Assembly (NCBI GenBank): GCA_900548675.1
Contig: URLJ01000011.1
Coordinates: 1 to 34,428 of the forward strand
Direction of reading: 5' to 3'
Length of the DNA: 34,428 nucleotides
From: an uncultured Mollicutes bacterium
GTDB taxonomy: Bacteria > Bacillota_I > Bacilli_A > ML615J-28 > CAG-313
The position numbers and the translations under genes were made by a program. This document shows positions 1 to 8,241 of the stretch, piece after piece. Every line of letters begins with the position of its first letter. The stretch's first letter is position 1. Under the pieces are notes generated by a model that searched no databases, was not told the DNA's origin, and saw only the letters and a list, made by a program, of their open reading frames with translations.

Positions 1-1509
1 GATTCACATAGCATTAAAAACTATGACATTAGAGGCCGTATTAAAAACATCTATAGTATTTACAAGAAAATTGTATCTAAAAATAAAACTATGGATGATA
101 TTTACGATTTATTAGCTCTACGAGTTATTGTAAATAGCATTGAGGAATGTTATCAAGTTTTGGGACTTATTCATGGTGAATGGACCCCACTACCACGACG
201 TTTTAAGGATTATATAGCCGTTCCAAAATCGAACATGTATCAGTCTCTTCATACTACCGTTGTAGGACCAAATGGAAAAATATTTGAAATTCAAATAAGA
301 ACTTACGAGATGGATACAATTGCTGAATATGGTGTTGCAGCACATTGGGCATATAAAGAGGGTGCAGAATATGTACCAGAAAAAGAGCAAATTGAAATTA
401 GTAAGAAACTAAAATGGTATAAAGATTTGTCATCTTATGTTGAAATGAGTTCTGACAAGGACCCATTAGACAACATTATAGAAGACATATTTGATGCCAA
501 TGTTTATGTTTTTACACCAAAGGGTGATGTTATTGACCTACCTGCTGGTTCTATGCCTTTAGATTTTGCTTATAGAATACATTCACGCGTAGGCGATACG
601 ACAGTCGGAGCAATTGTAAATGGCAAAATAGTGCCACTAAGTTATAAATTAAAAACTGGTGATGTCGTAGAGATTAAAACTAATAAAAATATTTCAGGCC
701 CTACAAAAGATTGGTTAAAACACGCCAAAACATCTCATGCACGTCACAAAATCAAAGCTTTCATTAATAAGCAAAAACGTGATGAATTTGTATTGAGAGG
801 TCAAAACGAATTTGAAAAATATGCAAAACAGTTTGGTTATAATGTTAGCCAATTGGATGATAAAAAAGTAAAAGAGCTTTTTGAACGTAATAATATTAGT
901 TCTTTAGAAGATTTGTATTATGAAATTGGATGCTCTAACTATTCACCACAAGTAGTTCTTAATAGAATTTTAGGCATCAATGATATAAAATTTGATGATG
1001 AACAGATGTTAGAACAATATAGTGAAGAAAATGCTTATCGGCGAGTTTCACACGCTAAAAATAATGCTTATGGAGTGATTGTAGAAGGGCTTGATAAACC
1101 TCATATTAAACTGGCAAATTGCTGTCAACCTGTTTATGGTGATAAAATATATGGCTATATCAGCAAAGGATATGGGATTATTGTTCATCGTGAGGGATGT
1201 CCCAATATGCTAAATGATGAAAGCGAACGTTATATAGAGGTTAATTGGAAAAAAGATTTTTCTGGTTATGAATATGATACAACTTTAAAGATTCACGCCA
1301 TTGATAAACGAAATTTAGTTGCTGAAATGATAAATGCGGTAAATGCGACAAAAGTTACAATTACTTCAGTAACATCAACTAAAGATAAAAGTGGGCAAAA
1401 CATCACAAAATTTAAACTTAAAGTTAAGAATATTGATGAACTTAATCATGTTATTTTGCTTTTAGGAAAAATAAGTGAAATTTATGATATAGAAAGGTAT
1501 TTTAAATAA
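1..1509 (+). CDS. rel: Bifunctional (p)ppGpp synthetase/hydrolase Rel, 5'-truncated by window edge
   Basis: The reading frame is open from base 1, so the gene starts upstream; 502 residues are visible and about 200-230 N-terminal residues (the HD hydrolase domain) are missing. The fragment opens in the synthetase domain (GRIKNIYSIYKK, then DDIYDLLALR). The RFKD sequence at about residues 67-70 is the RxKD motif typical of bifunctional Rel/SpoT enzymes, as opposed to ExDD of RelA. A TGS domain follows at about 168-228 (VYVFTPKGDVIDLP), then the conserved-cysteine region (NCCQPVYGD, HREGCPN, about 373-400) and a C-terminal ACT domain (about 427-500). The product makes and probably degrades (p)ppGpp in the stringent response. 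The stop overlaps the dtd start by one base (TAATG), so the two are translationally coupled, a common neighbourhood in Bacillota. Confidence 0.96.
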   Translation, partial: DSHSIKNYDIRGRIKNIYSIYKKIVSKNKTMDDIYDLLALRVIVNSIEECYQVLGLIHGEWTPLPRRFKDYIAVPKSNMYQSLHTTVVGPNGKIFEIQIRTYEMDTIAEYGVAAHWAYKEGAEYVPEKEQIEISKKLKWYKDLSSYVEMSSDKDPLDNIIEDIFDANVYVFTPKGDVIDLPAGSMPLDFAYRIHSRVGDTTVGAIVNGKIVPLSYKLKTGDVVEIKTNKNISGPTKDWLKHAKTSHARHKIKAFINKQKRDEFVLRGQNEFEKYAKQFGYNVSQLDDKKVKELFERNNISSLEDLYYEIGCSNYSPQVVLNRILGINDIKFDDEQMLEQYSEENAYRRVSHAKNNAYGVIVEGLDKPHIKLANCCQPVYGDKIYGYISKGYGIIVHREGCPNMLNDESERYIEVNWKKDFSGYEYDTTLKIHAIDKRNLVAEMINAVNATKVTITSVTSTKDKSGQNITKFKLKVKNIDELNHVILLLGKISEIYDIERYFK

Positions 1510-1949
1510 TGCGGGTAGTTGTCCAAAGAGTAAAAGAAGCATCTTGTATTGTTGATGGAATAGAAATTAACAGTATAAAAAAAGGGTTATTGTTATTAAT
1601 CGGTTTTACTCAATCTGATACGATTGCAGAAGTTCAAAAAATGGCTAAAAAAATTGTTAATTTACGTATATTTGAAGATGAAAATAAGAAGATGAATTTA
1701 TCGGTAGTAAATGTTAATGGTCAAATATTAGCAATTTCTCAGTTTACACTTTACGCCGATACCTCATCTGGAAATCGTCCATCATTTGTAAAAGCAGCTC
1801 CACCAGATACTGCTAATATGCTTTACTTAAAATTTATTGAAATATTAAACGAAATATACAATGTTCCAACTTTTCCAGGCATGTTTGGTGCAGATATGAA
1901 ATTACCAATAGTATGCGATGGACCAGTAACTATTAATCTTGAAATGTAA
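1509..1949 (+). CDS. dtd: D-aminoacyl-tRNA deacylase
   Basis: The 146-residue protein matches the usual length of DTD, which removes D-amino acids (and glycine from tRNA-Ala) from mischarged tRNAs. It starts with MRVVVQRV, and carries the SQFTLYAD motif near residue 78 (SQxTL type) and GMFGADM near 124. The second signature, usually NxGPVT, reads CDGPVT here: the Gly-Pro pair that enforces chirality is kept but the leading Asn is Cys. The start ATG overlaps the rel stop codon by one base. The gene is followed after 13 bases by the next gene, so rel, dtd and the 572-aa gene are probably co-transcribed. Confidence 0.95.
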   Translation: MRVVVQRVKEASCIVDGIEINSIKKGLLLLIGFTQSDTIAEVQKMAKKIVNLRIFEDENKKMNLSVVNVNGQILAISQFTLYADTSSGNRPSFVKAAPPDTANMLYLKFIEILNEIYNVPTFPGMFGADMKLPIVCDGPVTINLEM

Positions 1950-1962
1950 TTGAGGAGAATCT

Positions 1963-3681
1963 ATGAGTACCTTTTACCGCAATGTTTTTTTGGAATTTTT
2001 AAGTCAATATTACCAATTAAGTTTTTATCAAGTGACAGTTGTAACATTTGTTAATGATTGTTCAGAAAATTTTAAGGAACTAGATAGAAATATTGATGCA
2101 ATTGATTTATACACTCTAAAAAACACAAGAACTTTCCAAAAAAACATTAGTTTTGATGATTTGCAAGGTACCATTATCGAAGATTTTTTAAGCTTAGAAA
2201 ATAATAAAATTATAAAACGTGAGGAATTAAAAAAAGATTATCTTGATCCATATAGTAAAAAACATTTATTTGATATGGAATTTTCAACAATTGTAATTTC
2301 TCCGGTCATAAATGAAGAATTAAAAGCAATAGTTTTATATTATTTAAACAATGAGACTAGTATAAATTTATTATCTGAGAAATGCAGTAATAAATTGTAT
2401 GTGAATTTAGTTACTAGTCAAAAAAATGAGGCTATTAATGAATTAAAGGAGTTTGCTGAAAAACAATTTCATAATTGCTGGTGTTTCGTTTCTGGAAAAA
2501 ATAATTCTGTATTTTTGTCGGAAACACTTAGCGAATATTTTAATGGCCAATTTGAAGTAAGTATCTCCTATGATGATTTACTTGAAAGACTATTGAATCT
2601 TCAATTCACAAAAAAAACAGAAGTTGATTGGCATGATGGAGTTGTATTAACTTTTGAAAAAGGAAAAAGTAATGAAAATAGTTCCCTTTTAGCAATCGAC
2701 AACATCACCAAACATCCTTTTGATAACGATTTTACAATACTATATTACAGATATGTTGGTCTTTTAGATATTACTTTTAAAGAAATACTACAAACAATTG
2801 AAAATTACGCATTAAAATACATTGAAAATGATGAGTTTCTTGTATATAAATGTAGCGACAAAAGTTTATTATATCTAATAAACAAAAAAATTGATAAAAG
2901 AATTCTTGAAAAGATGAAGAAAACTAAAGATAATTACATTTTAACCTATCTTCGTAGTGGAATTGAAATTAATTCTAAAGCTGATTTGTTAAAAGTAGTA
3001 GAATATCTTGAAATAAATGAAGATCAGTATTTTGTTAAGGATCATTATTTGTACTATCGTCAAAAAATGAACGAATATAGTTATAAAAAAGATCGCGCAC
3101 AATCAAAAATAACGAAAATCGAACAAAAGCTAATTTGGAATAGCCATACTAGGGAAATTAAAGGTAGAATTTATATTGCAGAATCAATGTTATTTGAACA
3201 AAATAATTTACTTGAACTGCAAATGATTTCCCAAAAACGTGTTGTTGAATTGTTATTGAGTGATAATTGTGAGATGCCATTCATGTTTATTGACGCCTTA
3301 ACCCTTTCAAAACGTCAAATGTGGGAATATTTGAAAAAAATAAAAAATAAATACAGCGACAAATGGGGCATTATCTTATTAAATAATAATTTAACAGTCG
3401 ATGAATTGCTAAAAATAATTGAAAAATTAAAAGCACTTGAAATAAAATACTACTTGAGTAGTAAGGTTTTTACAAACTTTGAATTTTTATCTCTTACTAA
3501 AAATGCTAATGGACTTTATCTATATAATAAGGAAGTAGAAAAAATTGTTACTAGTGATGTTTTAGTTCTGAAAAATTTTTTGACTTATTTTTTAGATCAA
3601 GGACACGAGATTATAATAGATGGTTCAAATGATCTATTGACTAGATTTGACCATCAAAATATATACTATATTACAAAGTGA
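1963..3681 (+). CDS. Unrecognised 572-aa protein, possibly a degenerate GGDEF-EAL protein
   Basis: I do not recognise this protein with certainty. No membrane segment or signal peptide is visible, so it is probably cytoplasmic. Around residue 287 the stretch YIENDEFLVYK resembles the GGDEF active loop with both glycines lost, and the following 90 residues have a GGDEF-like rhythm. From about residue 395, REIKGRIYIAESMLFEQ resembles the start of an EAL domain (ExLxR lost), and the remainder alternates strands and helices like an EAL barrel without the usual acidic catalytic motifs. If this is right, the protein can neither make nor degrade cyclic di-GMP and would be a sensor or scaffold. The N-terminal 200 residues could be a GAF-like domain. 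The start has a good ribosome binding site (GAGGAG, 1952-1957). It lies between dtd and a DUF1189-like gene in a co-directional run. The ORF is real; the domain reading is inference. Confidence 0.8.
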   Translation: MSTFYRNVFLEFLSQYYQLSFYQVTVVTFVNDCSENFKELDRNIDAIDLYTLKNTRTFQKNISFDDLQGTIIEDFLSLENNKIIKREELKKDYLDPYSKKHLFDMEFSTIVISPVINEELKAIVLYYLNNETSINLLSEKCSNKLYVNLVTSQKNEAINELKEFAEKQFHNCWCFVSGKNNSVFLSETLSEYFNGQFEVSISYDDLLERLLNLQFTKKTEVDWHDGVVLTFEKGKSNENSSLLAIDNITKHPFDNDFTILYYRYVGLLDITFKEILQTIENYALKYIENDEFLVYKCSDKSLLYLINKKIDKRILEKMKKTKDNYILTYLRSGIEINSKADLLKVVEYLEINEDQYFVKDHYLYYRQKMNEYSYKKDRAQSKITKIEQKLIWNSHTREIKGRIYIAESMLFEQNNLLELQMISQKRVVELLLSDNCEMPFMFIDALTLSKRQMWEYLKKIKNKYSDKWGIILLNNNLTVDELLKIIEKLKALEIKYYLSSKVFTNFEFLSLTKNANGLYLYNKEVEKIVTSDVLVLKNFLTYFLDQGHEIIIDGSNDLLTRFDHQNIYYITK

Positions 3682-3690
3682 GGATTATAT

Positions 3691-4878
3691 ATGAAAAAGG
3701 TATGGAATTTTATTCTATCATTTATATTACCAAAACGTATGTTAGCTCATCGTGATATGAATATTTTTATTGTATTATTAATCATACTAATATCTTTTGT
3801 ATCATGTACTTTTATTTCTAATTTAACATGCCATAGATTTATTGAAAAACAACCTGAAAAATATTTGTATTTTGAGGAAATGATTGATAATGAGACGTTA
3901 AATGAAAAAGCTGGGCTTCCTACTCTTGAAATGAATAAAAATAATACTGCTGTTAGCGATATTAAGTTTCAAGGTTCTAGTAATGTTATCGAAAAAACAT
4001 TTGTTTGTGCTGATAATTTGCCGATGACAATAACATTAGTATATGAAACTAATCGCGTAGTAGTAGAAAATAACAAAGTAAAAGAAGAAACAGCTGAAAT
4101 TGCTTTTCCTTTGACGGATTATATTATTAATAAAAAACCATATAACGATAAAGGAGAACAAACTTCACGTGATATTTTGGTAATATTTACATACTCAAGC
4201 GTTTATTATATATTTAATCATGGATATGCAAAAAATAAAAATGGCAATCCTGAGTTATATCTAGATCAATCATGGTCAATGTTTGAAGATGAAGAAAAAA
4301 CTAAAGTAACGCAAAAAATTGTTGATATTTTTGTTAACAATAATTTGAATCGTACAAAAACAGGGTATCTTGAATATGATGAATTAAAGAACATGGGAGA
4401 AGACGTTAGTGCTTTTAATGCAGAAACTTCTTGGAAAGATGTCGCAAATACTTTTGCTGATATTCAAAAATCATCAGCAGTTTCCCAAATTAAATATCAA
4501 AATGGAATTTACGGCATAATTTTTATCGTCGTTTTACCATTTGTTTGGACCTTTGTTATTTGGATTTTAACAAGAAGATTTGGTGAGTTGCGTTTATATC
4601 GTGAATACTTAGCTATTTGCGTTTCAACAATGATTTTGCCAAGTATCCTCATGATGATATTTACAATTGTTTTACCTTATTACAGTATTGCCTATTGGGG
4701 AATGATTTTAATGACCGCTTATTTTTATATGTCAGTTATTGTGATAAATGGAACAAGAAAACGCCCTAGAAATGACAATTCAAAACAAGGCGATGAAATA
4801 TCTTTAAATGTTAACAAGAATGTTAATTATGAAATAAATACAAAATCTGTTTCAGATTATAAAAAAGAAGAAAAATAA
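3691..4878 (+). CDS. DUF1189-like membrane protein
   Basis: The 395-residue protein has one N-terminal membrane helix (about residues 23-45), a large extracytoplasmic domain of about 225 residues, and three closely spaced helices near the C-terminus (about 273-295, 305-330 and 332-353), ending in a polar, Lys/Asn-rich tail. This layout, and the opening with a short cytoplasmic FILSFILPKRM-type segment, resembles the DUF1189 family (B. subtilis YvdJ-like), whose function is not established. The start ATG has a GAGG box at 3682-3685, 5 bases ahead. It follows the preceding gene by 9 bases, so it is probably in the same operon. The family call is by recollection and moderately sure; the membrane topology is clear. 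Confidence 0.75.
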   Translation: MKKVWNFILSFILPKRMLAHRDMNIFIVLLIILISFVSCTFISNLTCHRFIEKQPEKYLYFEEMIDNETLNEKAGLPTLEMNKNNTAVSDIKFQGSSNVIEKTFVCADNLPMTITLVYETNRVVVENNKVKEETAEIAFPLTDYIINKKPYNDKGEQTSRDILVIFTYSSVYYIFNHGYAKNKNGNPELYLDQSWSMFEDEEKTKVTQKIVDIFVNNNLNRTKTGYLEYDELKNMGEDVSAFNAETSWKDVANTFADIQKSSAVSQIKYQNGIYGIIFIVVLPFVWTFVIWILTRRFGELRLYREYLAICVSTMILPSILMMIFTIVLPYYSIAYWGMILMTAYFYMSVIVINGTRKRPRNDNSKQGDEISLNVNKNVNYEINTKSVSDYKKEEK

Positions 4879-4951
4879 AAATTTAATAATTATTTGGTAA
4901 TATTAATCTCTGTGCTGTCATATATTTAATTGATAAGTAGGAGGGATTAAT

Positions 4952-5461
4952 GTGATAAAGAAAAACCAATTTGCTTTGATATTTTTAACAATTGTGACGA
5001 TGCTAGCTGTTTGGTATGTTAAAGCACCGATATCTGCTAAAAATGAAAATAATGAACCTGCTAGTACTACGCCAACGGCAAATACTGGTAGACTAGAGTC
5101 ATTAACAGCTATGCGTGAGGCTATTAGAAATGAACGTAGTATTTTAACAGCCTCATACGATGCGATTTTAGCTGACGAAAATGCTACAATAAGTGCTAAA
5201 GCAGAGGCTCTATCTTCAAAAAAAGCTATTTCCGCTTTAACAGAAAAAGAAGTATTATTAGAACTTCAAGTTATTAACTTAGGATACCGTGATTCTTTTG
5301 TTCATGTTAGTGAAAATGGAATTGAAATATTAGTTGTATCTGAAGAAGAAAGTGCATCGGCGGCAAATGAGATAATACTAATGGCTTTACAGCATTTTGA
5401 TAATAAATATGATGATGTTGTGGTAAATTTCTCTAAAGCAGACGCTATTGTTAAATCATAA
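4952..5461 (+). CDS. SpoIIIAH-like membrane-anchored protein
   Basis: The 169-residue protein starts at GTG (4952), with an AGGAGGG box six bases upstream; the overlapping ATG at 4950 runs into an immediate stop. The opening MIKKNQFALIFLTIVTMLAV, followed by WYVKAP, closely resembles the N-terminal anchor of SpoIIIAH, which in sporeformers is a mother-cell membrane protein that binds forespore SpoIIQ through a YscJ/FliF-like ring domain. After a Ser/Thr/Asn linker (about 30-48) comes a helical segment (about 50-100) and an alpha/beta domain to the end, as in SpoIIIAH. None of the other spoIIIA genes is adjacent. It is closed by a strong terminator at 5465-5493. Homology is likely; a role in sporulation cannot be inferred from this window. 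Confidence 0.8.
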   Translation: MIKKNQFALIFLTIVTMLAVWYVKAPISAKNENNEPASTTPTANTGRLESLTAMREAIRNERSILTASYDAILADENATISAKAEALSSKKAISALTEKEVLLELQVINLGYRDSFVHVSENGIEILVVSEEESASAANEIILMALQHFDNKYDDVVVNFSKADAIVKS

Positions 5462-5464
5462 TAA

Positions 5465-5493
5465 AAGGCACACGTGGTGTGCCTTATTTTTTT
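5465..5493 (+). terminator. Rho-independent terminator after the SpoIIIAH-like gene
   Basis: A perfect 9-bp stem (AAGGCACAC at 5465-5473, GTGTGCCTT at 5477-5485) with a GTG loop is followed by A and eight T residues. It ends immediately before the ribosome binding site of the next gene (AGGAG at 5494-5498). Confidence 0.93.
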
Positions 5494-5504
5494 AGGAGTA
5501 TGCA

Positions 5505-6389
5505 ATGGGATATTTTGTTTATAAAGTAACTGCGACATATAGTAATCAGTCTGTAAAATCTTTTTTACAAAACTTGAATTTGGGAAAAACTAAAATCTAC
5601 AATTTAGTTAGTAACAAAAATGTATATTTAAACCATGAAATAGCTAGTTTTAACACAATTATAAAAGAAAATGATGCTATATCAATTGATTTAACCAATT
5701 TAGATGACAATTTAACTTTTTATGAGCCATATAATAAGGCTTTAACAATACTATATGAAGATGAATACTTTATGATTCTAGATAAACCATCTGATGTAAT
5801 AATTTATGATGATAATAATACGCAGTGTTTAGCAAATATGATAAGTAATTACTATAAAGTTACCAAGCAAGACTTTAAGGTGAGACCAATCCATCGACTT
5901 GATCGAAATACTACAGGGTGTATTTTGATTGCTAAAGACGCTATTACTCATAGCAAATTAACAGCTATGCTTGAAAATAACGAAATTAAAAGATACTATT
6001 TAGCTGTTGTATCTGGCAATGTATCGCCAAGTAGAGGTAAAATTTCTTTTCCAATTGGTACTGATAGACATGTAAATGGAAAAATGACTGTTTCAAAAAC
6101 TGGAAAAACGGCTGTTACTAATTATGTTGTAGAAGAAAGAGGTAAAAATTATAGTATCTTAAGACTCTTACTTGAAACAGGTCGTACTCACCAAATTCGT
6201 GTTCATCTTTCTTATATTGGTCATCCTATATTGGGAGATACTTTATATGGTAGTAATATCATGGAAAAAAGATATTTGCTGCATTCTCATGAAATTAATT
6301 TTATTCATCCTTTTACAGGAATTATAATAAAAATAACTGCTAAAATACCTGACGATATAAAAAAATATATAAAAAAAAGCCTTCTTTAA
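5505..6389 (+). CDS. RluA-family rRNA/tRNA pseudouridine synthase
   Basis: The 294-residue protein has an N-terminal S4-like RNA-binding region (about residues 12-60) followed by the RluA catalytic domain. The signature HRLDRNTTGCILIAKD at about 130 carries the catalytic Asp of the RLD motif, and GRTHQIRVHLSYIGHPILGD lies at about 225. It isomerises uridine to pseudouridine in structured RNA; the target base cannot be read from the sequence, so I do not assign rluB, rluD or another name. The ATG at 5505 is set by AGGAG 6 bases upstream; the ATG at 5500 is in another frame and soon stops. A strong terminator lies immediately upstream and no promoter fits in the gap, so transcription must come from read-through or a promoter inside the upstream gene. 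Its 3' end overlaps the terminator of the opposing tRNA-Cys. Confidence 0.93.
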   Translation: MGYFVYKVTATYSNQSVKSFLQNLNLGKTKIYNLVSNKNVYLNHEIASFNTIIKENDAISIDLTNLDDNLTFYEPYNKALTILYEDEYFMILDKPSDVIIYDDNNTQCLANMISNYYKVTKQDFKVRPIHRLDRNTTGCILIAKDAITHSKLTAMLENNEIKRYYLAVVSGNVSPSRGKISFPIGTDRHVNGKMTVSKTGKTAVTNYVVEERGKNYSILRLLLETGRTHQIRVHLSYIGHPILGDTLYGSNIMEKRYLLHSHEINFIHPFTGIIIKITAKIPDDIKKYIKKSLL

Positions 6390-6396
6390 CGAAGAC
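6371..6396 (-). terminator. Probable terminator of tRNA-Cys
   Basis: On the minus strand, 12 bases beyond the tRNA 3' end, GTCTTC (6396-6391), a six-base loop and GAAGGC (6384-6379) form a 6-bp stem with one G-U pair, followed by eight T. The hairpin overlaps the last codons and stop of the opposing rluA-type gene. The stem is short, so efficiency is uncertain. Confidence 0.6.
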
Positions 6397-6407
6397 AAAA
6401 TTTAGTA

Positions 6408-6481
6408 TGGAGGCTCCGACCAGATTTGAACTGGTGATCAGGGAGTTGCAGTCCCACGCCTTACCGCTTGGCTACAGAGCC
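6408..6481 (-). tRNA. tRNA-Cys (anticodon GCA)
   Basis: Read on the minus strand, the 74-base gene folds into a cloverleaf. The acceptor stem GGCTCTG/CGGAGCC has one G-U pair, the D-arm contains AGCCAAGCGGTAAGGC, the anticodon loop CTGCAAC carries GCA after U33, and the T-arm contains GGTTC-type sequence in the form AGTTCAAATCTG. CCA is encoded. The discriminator base is U73, an identity element of tRNA-Cys. The top anticodon-stem pair is a T-T mismatch. It is a single tRNA gene with its own promoter and terminator, opposing the flanking protein genes. Confidence 0.97.
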
Positions 6482-6491
6482 ATACCGAACC

Positions 6492-6520
6492 ATTATACTA
6501 TATTTTATTAATATAGTCAA
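6492..6520 (-). promoter_or_regulatory. Sigma-A promoter of tRNA-Cys
   Basis: On the minus strand TTGACT (6520-6515) and a perfect TATAAT (6497-6492) are separated by 17 bases; the tRNA 5' end lies 10 bases after the -10 box. This is among the closest matches to the sigma-A consensus in the window. Confidence 0.93.
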
Positions 6521-6576
6521 GAAATTTAACTTAGAACATTTAACTACAAATAATATATGATAATAGGAGTACTTTT

Positions 6577-8181
6577 ATGAAGAAAAAATTTACAATAGTT
6601 TTTTTATCGTTACTAATTTTGTTGTTAGTAGGTTGCACTACAAATGAAGTGGAAACAAAAAATCCTGATGAAGAATATTTAAATACCGTAATTGAGATGA
6701 TTGCTATTCCAAACGAAACGAGTAAAAATTTAGACTTACCATCTAGCATTGATTATGATGGTGATAGTGCTTACATAAAATGGAGTTCTAACAATCGTGA
6801 GCTTATGAGTGATGATGGTAGAATAGTTAGAAATAATCAAAACCGTGATGCCGTATTGACTGCAAATGTTTCATATAATGGTTTATCAAAAAGCAAAAAT
6901 TTCACTATTACAATATTAGGTTATAATCCTGAAGAACAATTTAATATGATAATCCCTAAGATTAAAATGCCTTCAACGCTTTCTGAAAATTTACAATTAA
7001 TAACTTCAATGGAAGGTTATGATGTAGAATTTAAGTGGAAAAGTGACAATAAGGAAATACTATCAGATGAGGGAATATATAATGAACCTAATTTCCCAAC
7101 TAAAGTAACGATGAAATTAACACTATCCTTAGATGGAAAAACAAAAGAGGTAAATTACGAGATGATGACTTTAAATACTAAAACCAATAATCATTTATTA
7201 ATAGATACGCCCAAAAAATTTAATCCGACAAACTTTAATGATGTCGTTTTAGATAATGATAATCACTTAATACTTTTAAATGATGCAATATATGGCGAAT
7301 ATGTATCAGATATTTTTGAAACAGCTAGTTTTAAATCAATGGTTGGTTCGTGGTCTTGTGTTACCGGCATAGATCGAACGGTAGAAGTACTATTTAGGGT
7401 TAGAGTAAATGGTAATTGGAGTGACTATTTGTCATATGGTGAGTGGGGACTAGGAAAAAATAATTATGGTATATCGCAGACGACGAGTGATAAACTAGCA
7501 AAAATGTCGACAGATGAGTTAATGATATGTAATAATTTAACGGCTACAGCTGTTCAATATAAAATAATATTAAAAAGGGATACTGCATCAAGTTCATCAC
7601 CAGTTTTATCGTTAGTCGCAATGACTTTTGAAATCCCTGGATATAATTATTCTCCAAGTCAAGCTGAATTAGAAAAATTACCTAACAAAGTTGATTATGA
7701 TGTCCCTAAACTTAATCAAAACATTGTACCACAAATAGGTAATATCATCTGCAGTGCTACTTCAACTACGATGCTTCTAAAATATAAGGGGATGAGTTTT
7801 TTAGAATATGATTCTTCATACGAACATCGTTATGTCGCAGCTTTAGTATATGATTCTGCTCACAAAATCTATGGTAATTGGGTATACAATGTAGCTGTAA
7901 TGGGAGCTTTTGGTTTTAATGCTTATGTAAAAAGAATGTACTCTATTGACGAGTTAAAATTACATTTATATAACGTAGGGCCAATCGCCGCTAGTGTTAA
8001 AGGAAATATGCAAGGATATTACACTACTAATGGTCACCTAATTGTAATTAGAGGGTATGAAATAGTTAATGGAGTTACTTATTTCATTTGTAATGATCCT
8101 AATTTGCGTGATGTAGAAGTTAGATACACAGAAAATACAATCAAGAATGTATGGCGTAATATAGCTTATGTAATAGAATAA
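6577..8181 (+). CDS. Surface lipoprotein with Ig-like repeats and a C39-like cysteine peptidase domain
   Basis: The 534-residue protein has a lipoprotein signal (MKKKFTIVFL..., lipobox LVGC with the lipidated Cys near residue 21). Two Ig-like repeats follow (about 30-115 and 116-205), each with a WSSN/WKSD-type core and a SDDG/SDEG turn, like the atrophied bacterial Ig domains of Gram-positive surface proteins. A linker or beta domain spans about 215-355. The C-terminal 170 residues resemble peptidase C39_2 proteins: Cys in ICSATSTTML (about 392), His in GHLIVIRGY (about 487) and Asn/Asp in CNDPN. It is probably a membrane-anchored, outward-facing cysteine peptidase; the substrate is unknown. 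The start has AGGAG at 6566-6570. The gene is followed directly by the polC promoter and is probably a single transcription unit. Confidence 0.88.
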   Translation: MKKKFTIVFLSLLILLLVGCTTNEVETKNPDEEYLNTVIEMIAIPNETSKNLDLPSSIDYDGDSAYIKWSSNNRELMSDDGRIVRNNQNRDAVLTANVSYNGLSKSKNFTITILGYNPEEQFNMIIPKIKMPSTLSENLQLITSMEGYDVEFKWKSDNKEILSDEGIYNEPNFPTKVTMKLTLSLDGKTKEVNYEMMTLNTKTNNHLLIDTPKKFNPTNFNDVVLDNDNHLILLNDAIYGEYVSDIFETASFKSMVGSWSCVTGIDRTVEVLFRVRVNGNWSDYLSYGEWGLGKNNYGISQTTSDKLAKMSTDELMICNNLTATAVQYKIILKRDTASSSSPVLSLVAMTFEIPGYNYSPSQAELEKLPNKVDYDVPKLNQNIVPQIGNIICSATSTTMLLKYKGMSFLEYDSSYEHRYVAALVYDSAHKIYGNWVYNVAVMGAFGFNAYVKRMYSIDELKLHLYNVGPIAASVKGNMQGYYTTNGHLIVIRGYEIVNGVTYFICNDPNLRDVEVRYTENTIKNVWRNIAYVIE

Positions 8182-8192
8182 ACTAATAATTT

Positions 8193-8221
8193 TTGACTAA
8201 TTTTAAAAAAATTGGTATAAT
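8193..8221 (+). promoter_or_regulatory. Sigma-A promoter of polC
   Basis: TTGACT (8193-8198), a 17-base spacer and TATAAT (8216-8221), with TGG before the -10 box (extended -10, TGnTATAAT). The predicted transcription start near 8228 leaves a leader of only about 14 bases before the polC ATG. Confidence 0.93.
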
Positions 8222-8241
8222 ATACGTATTAGAGGTGCCTT

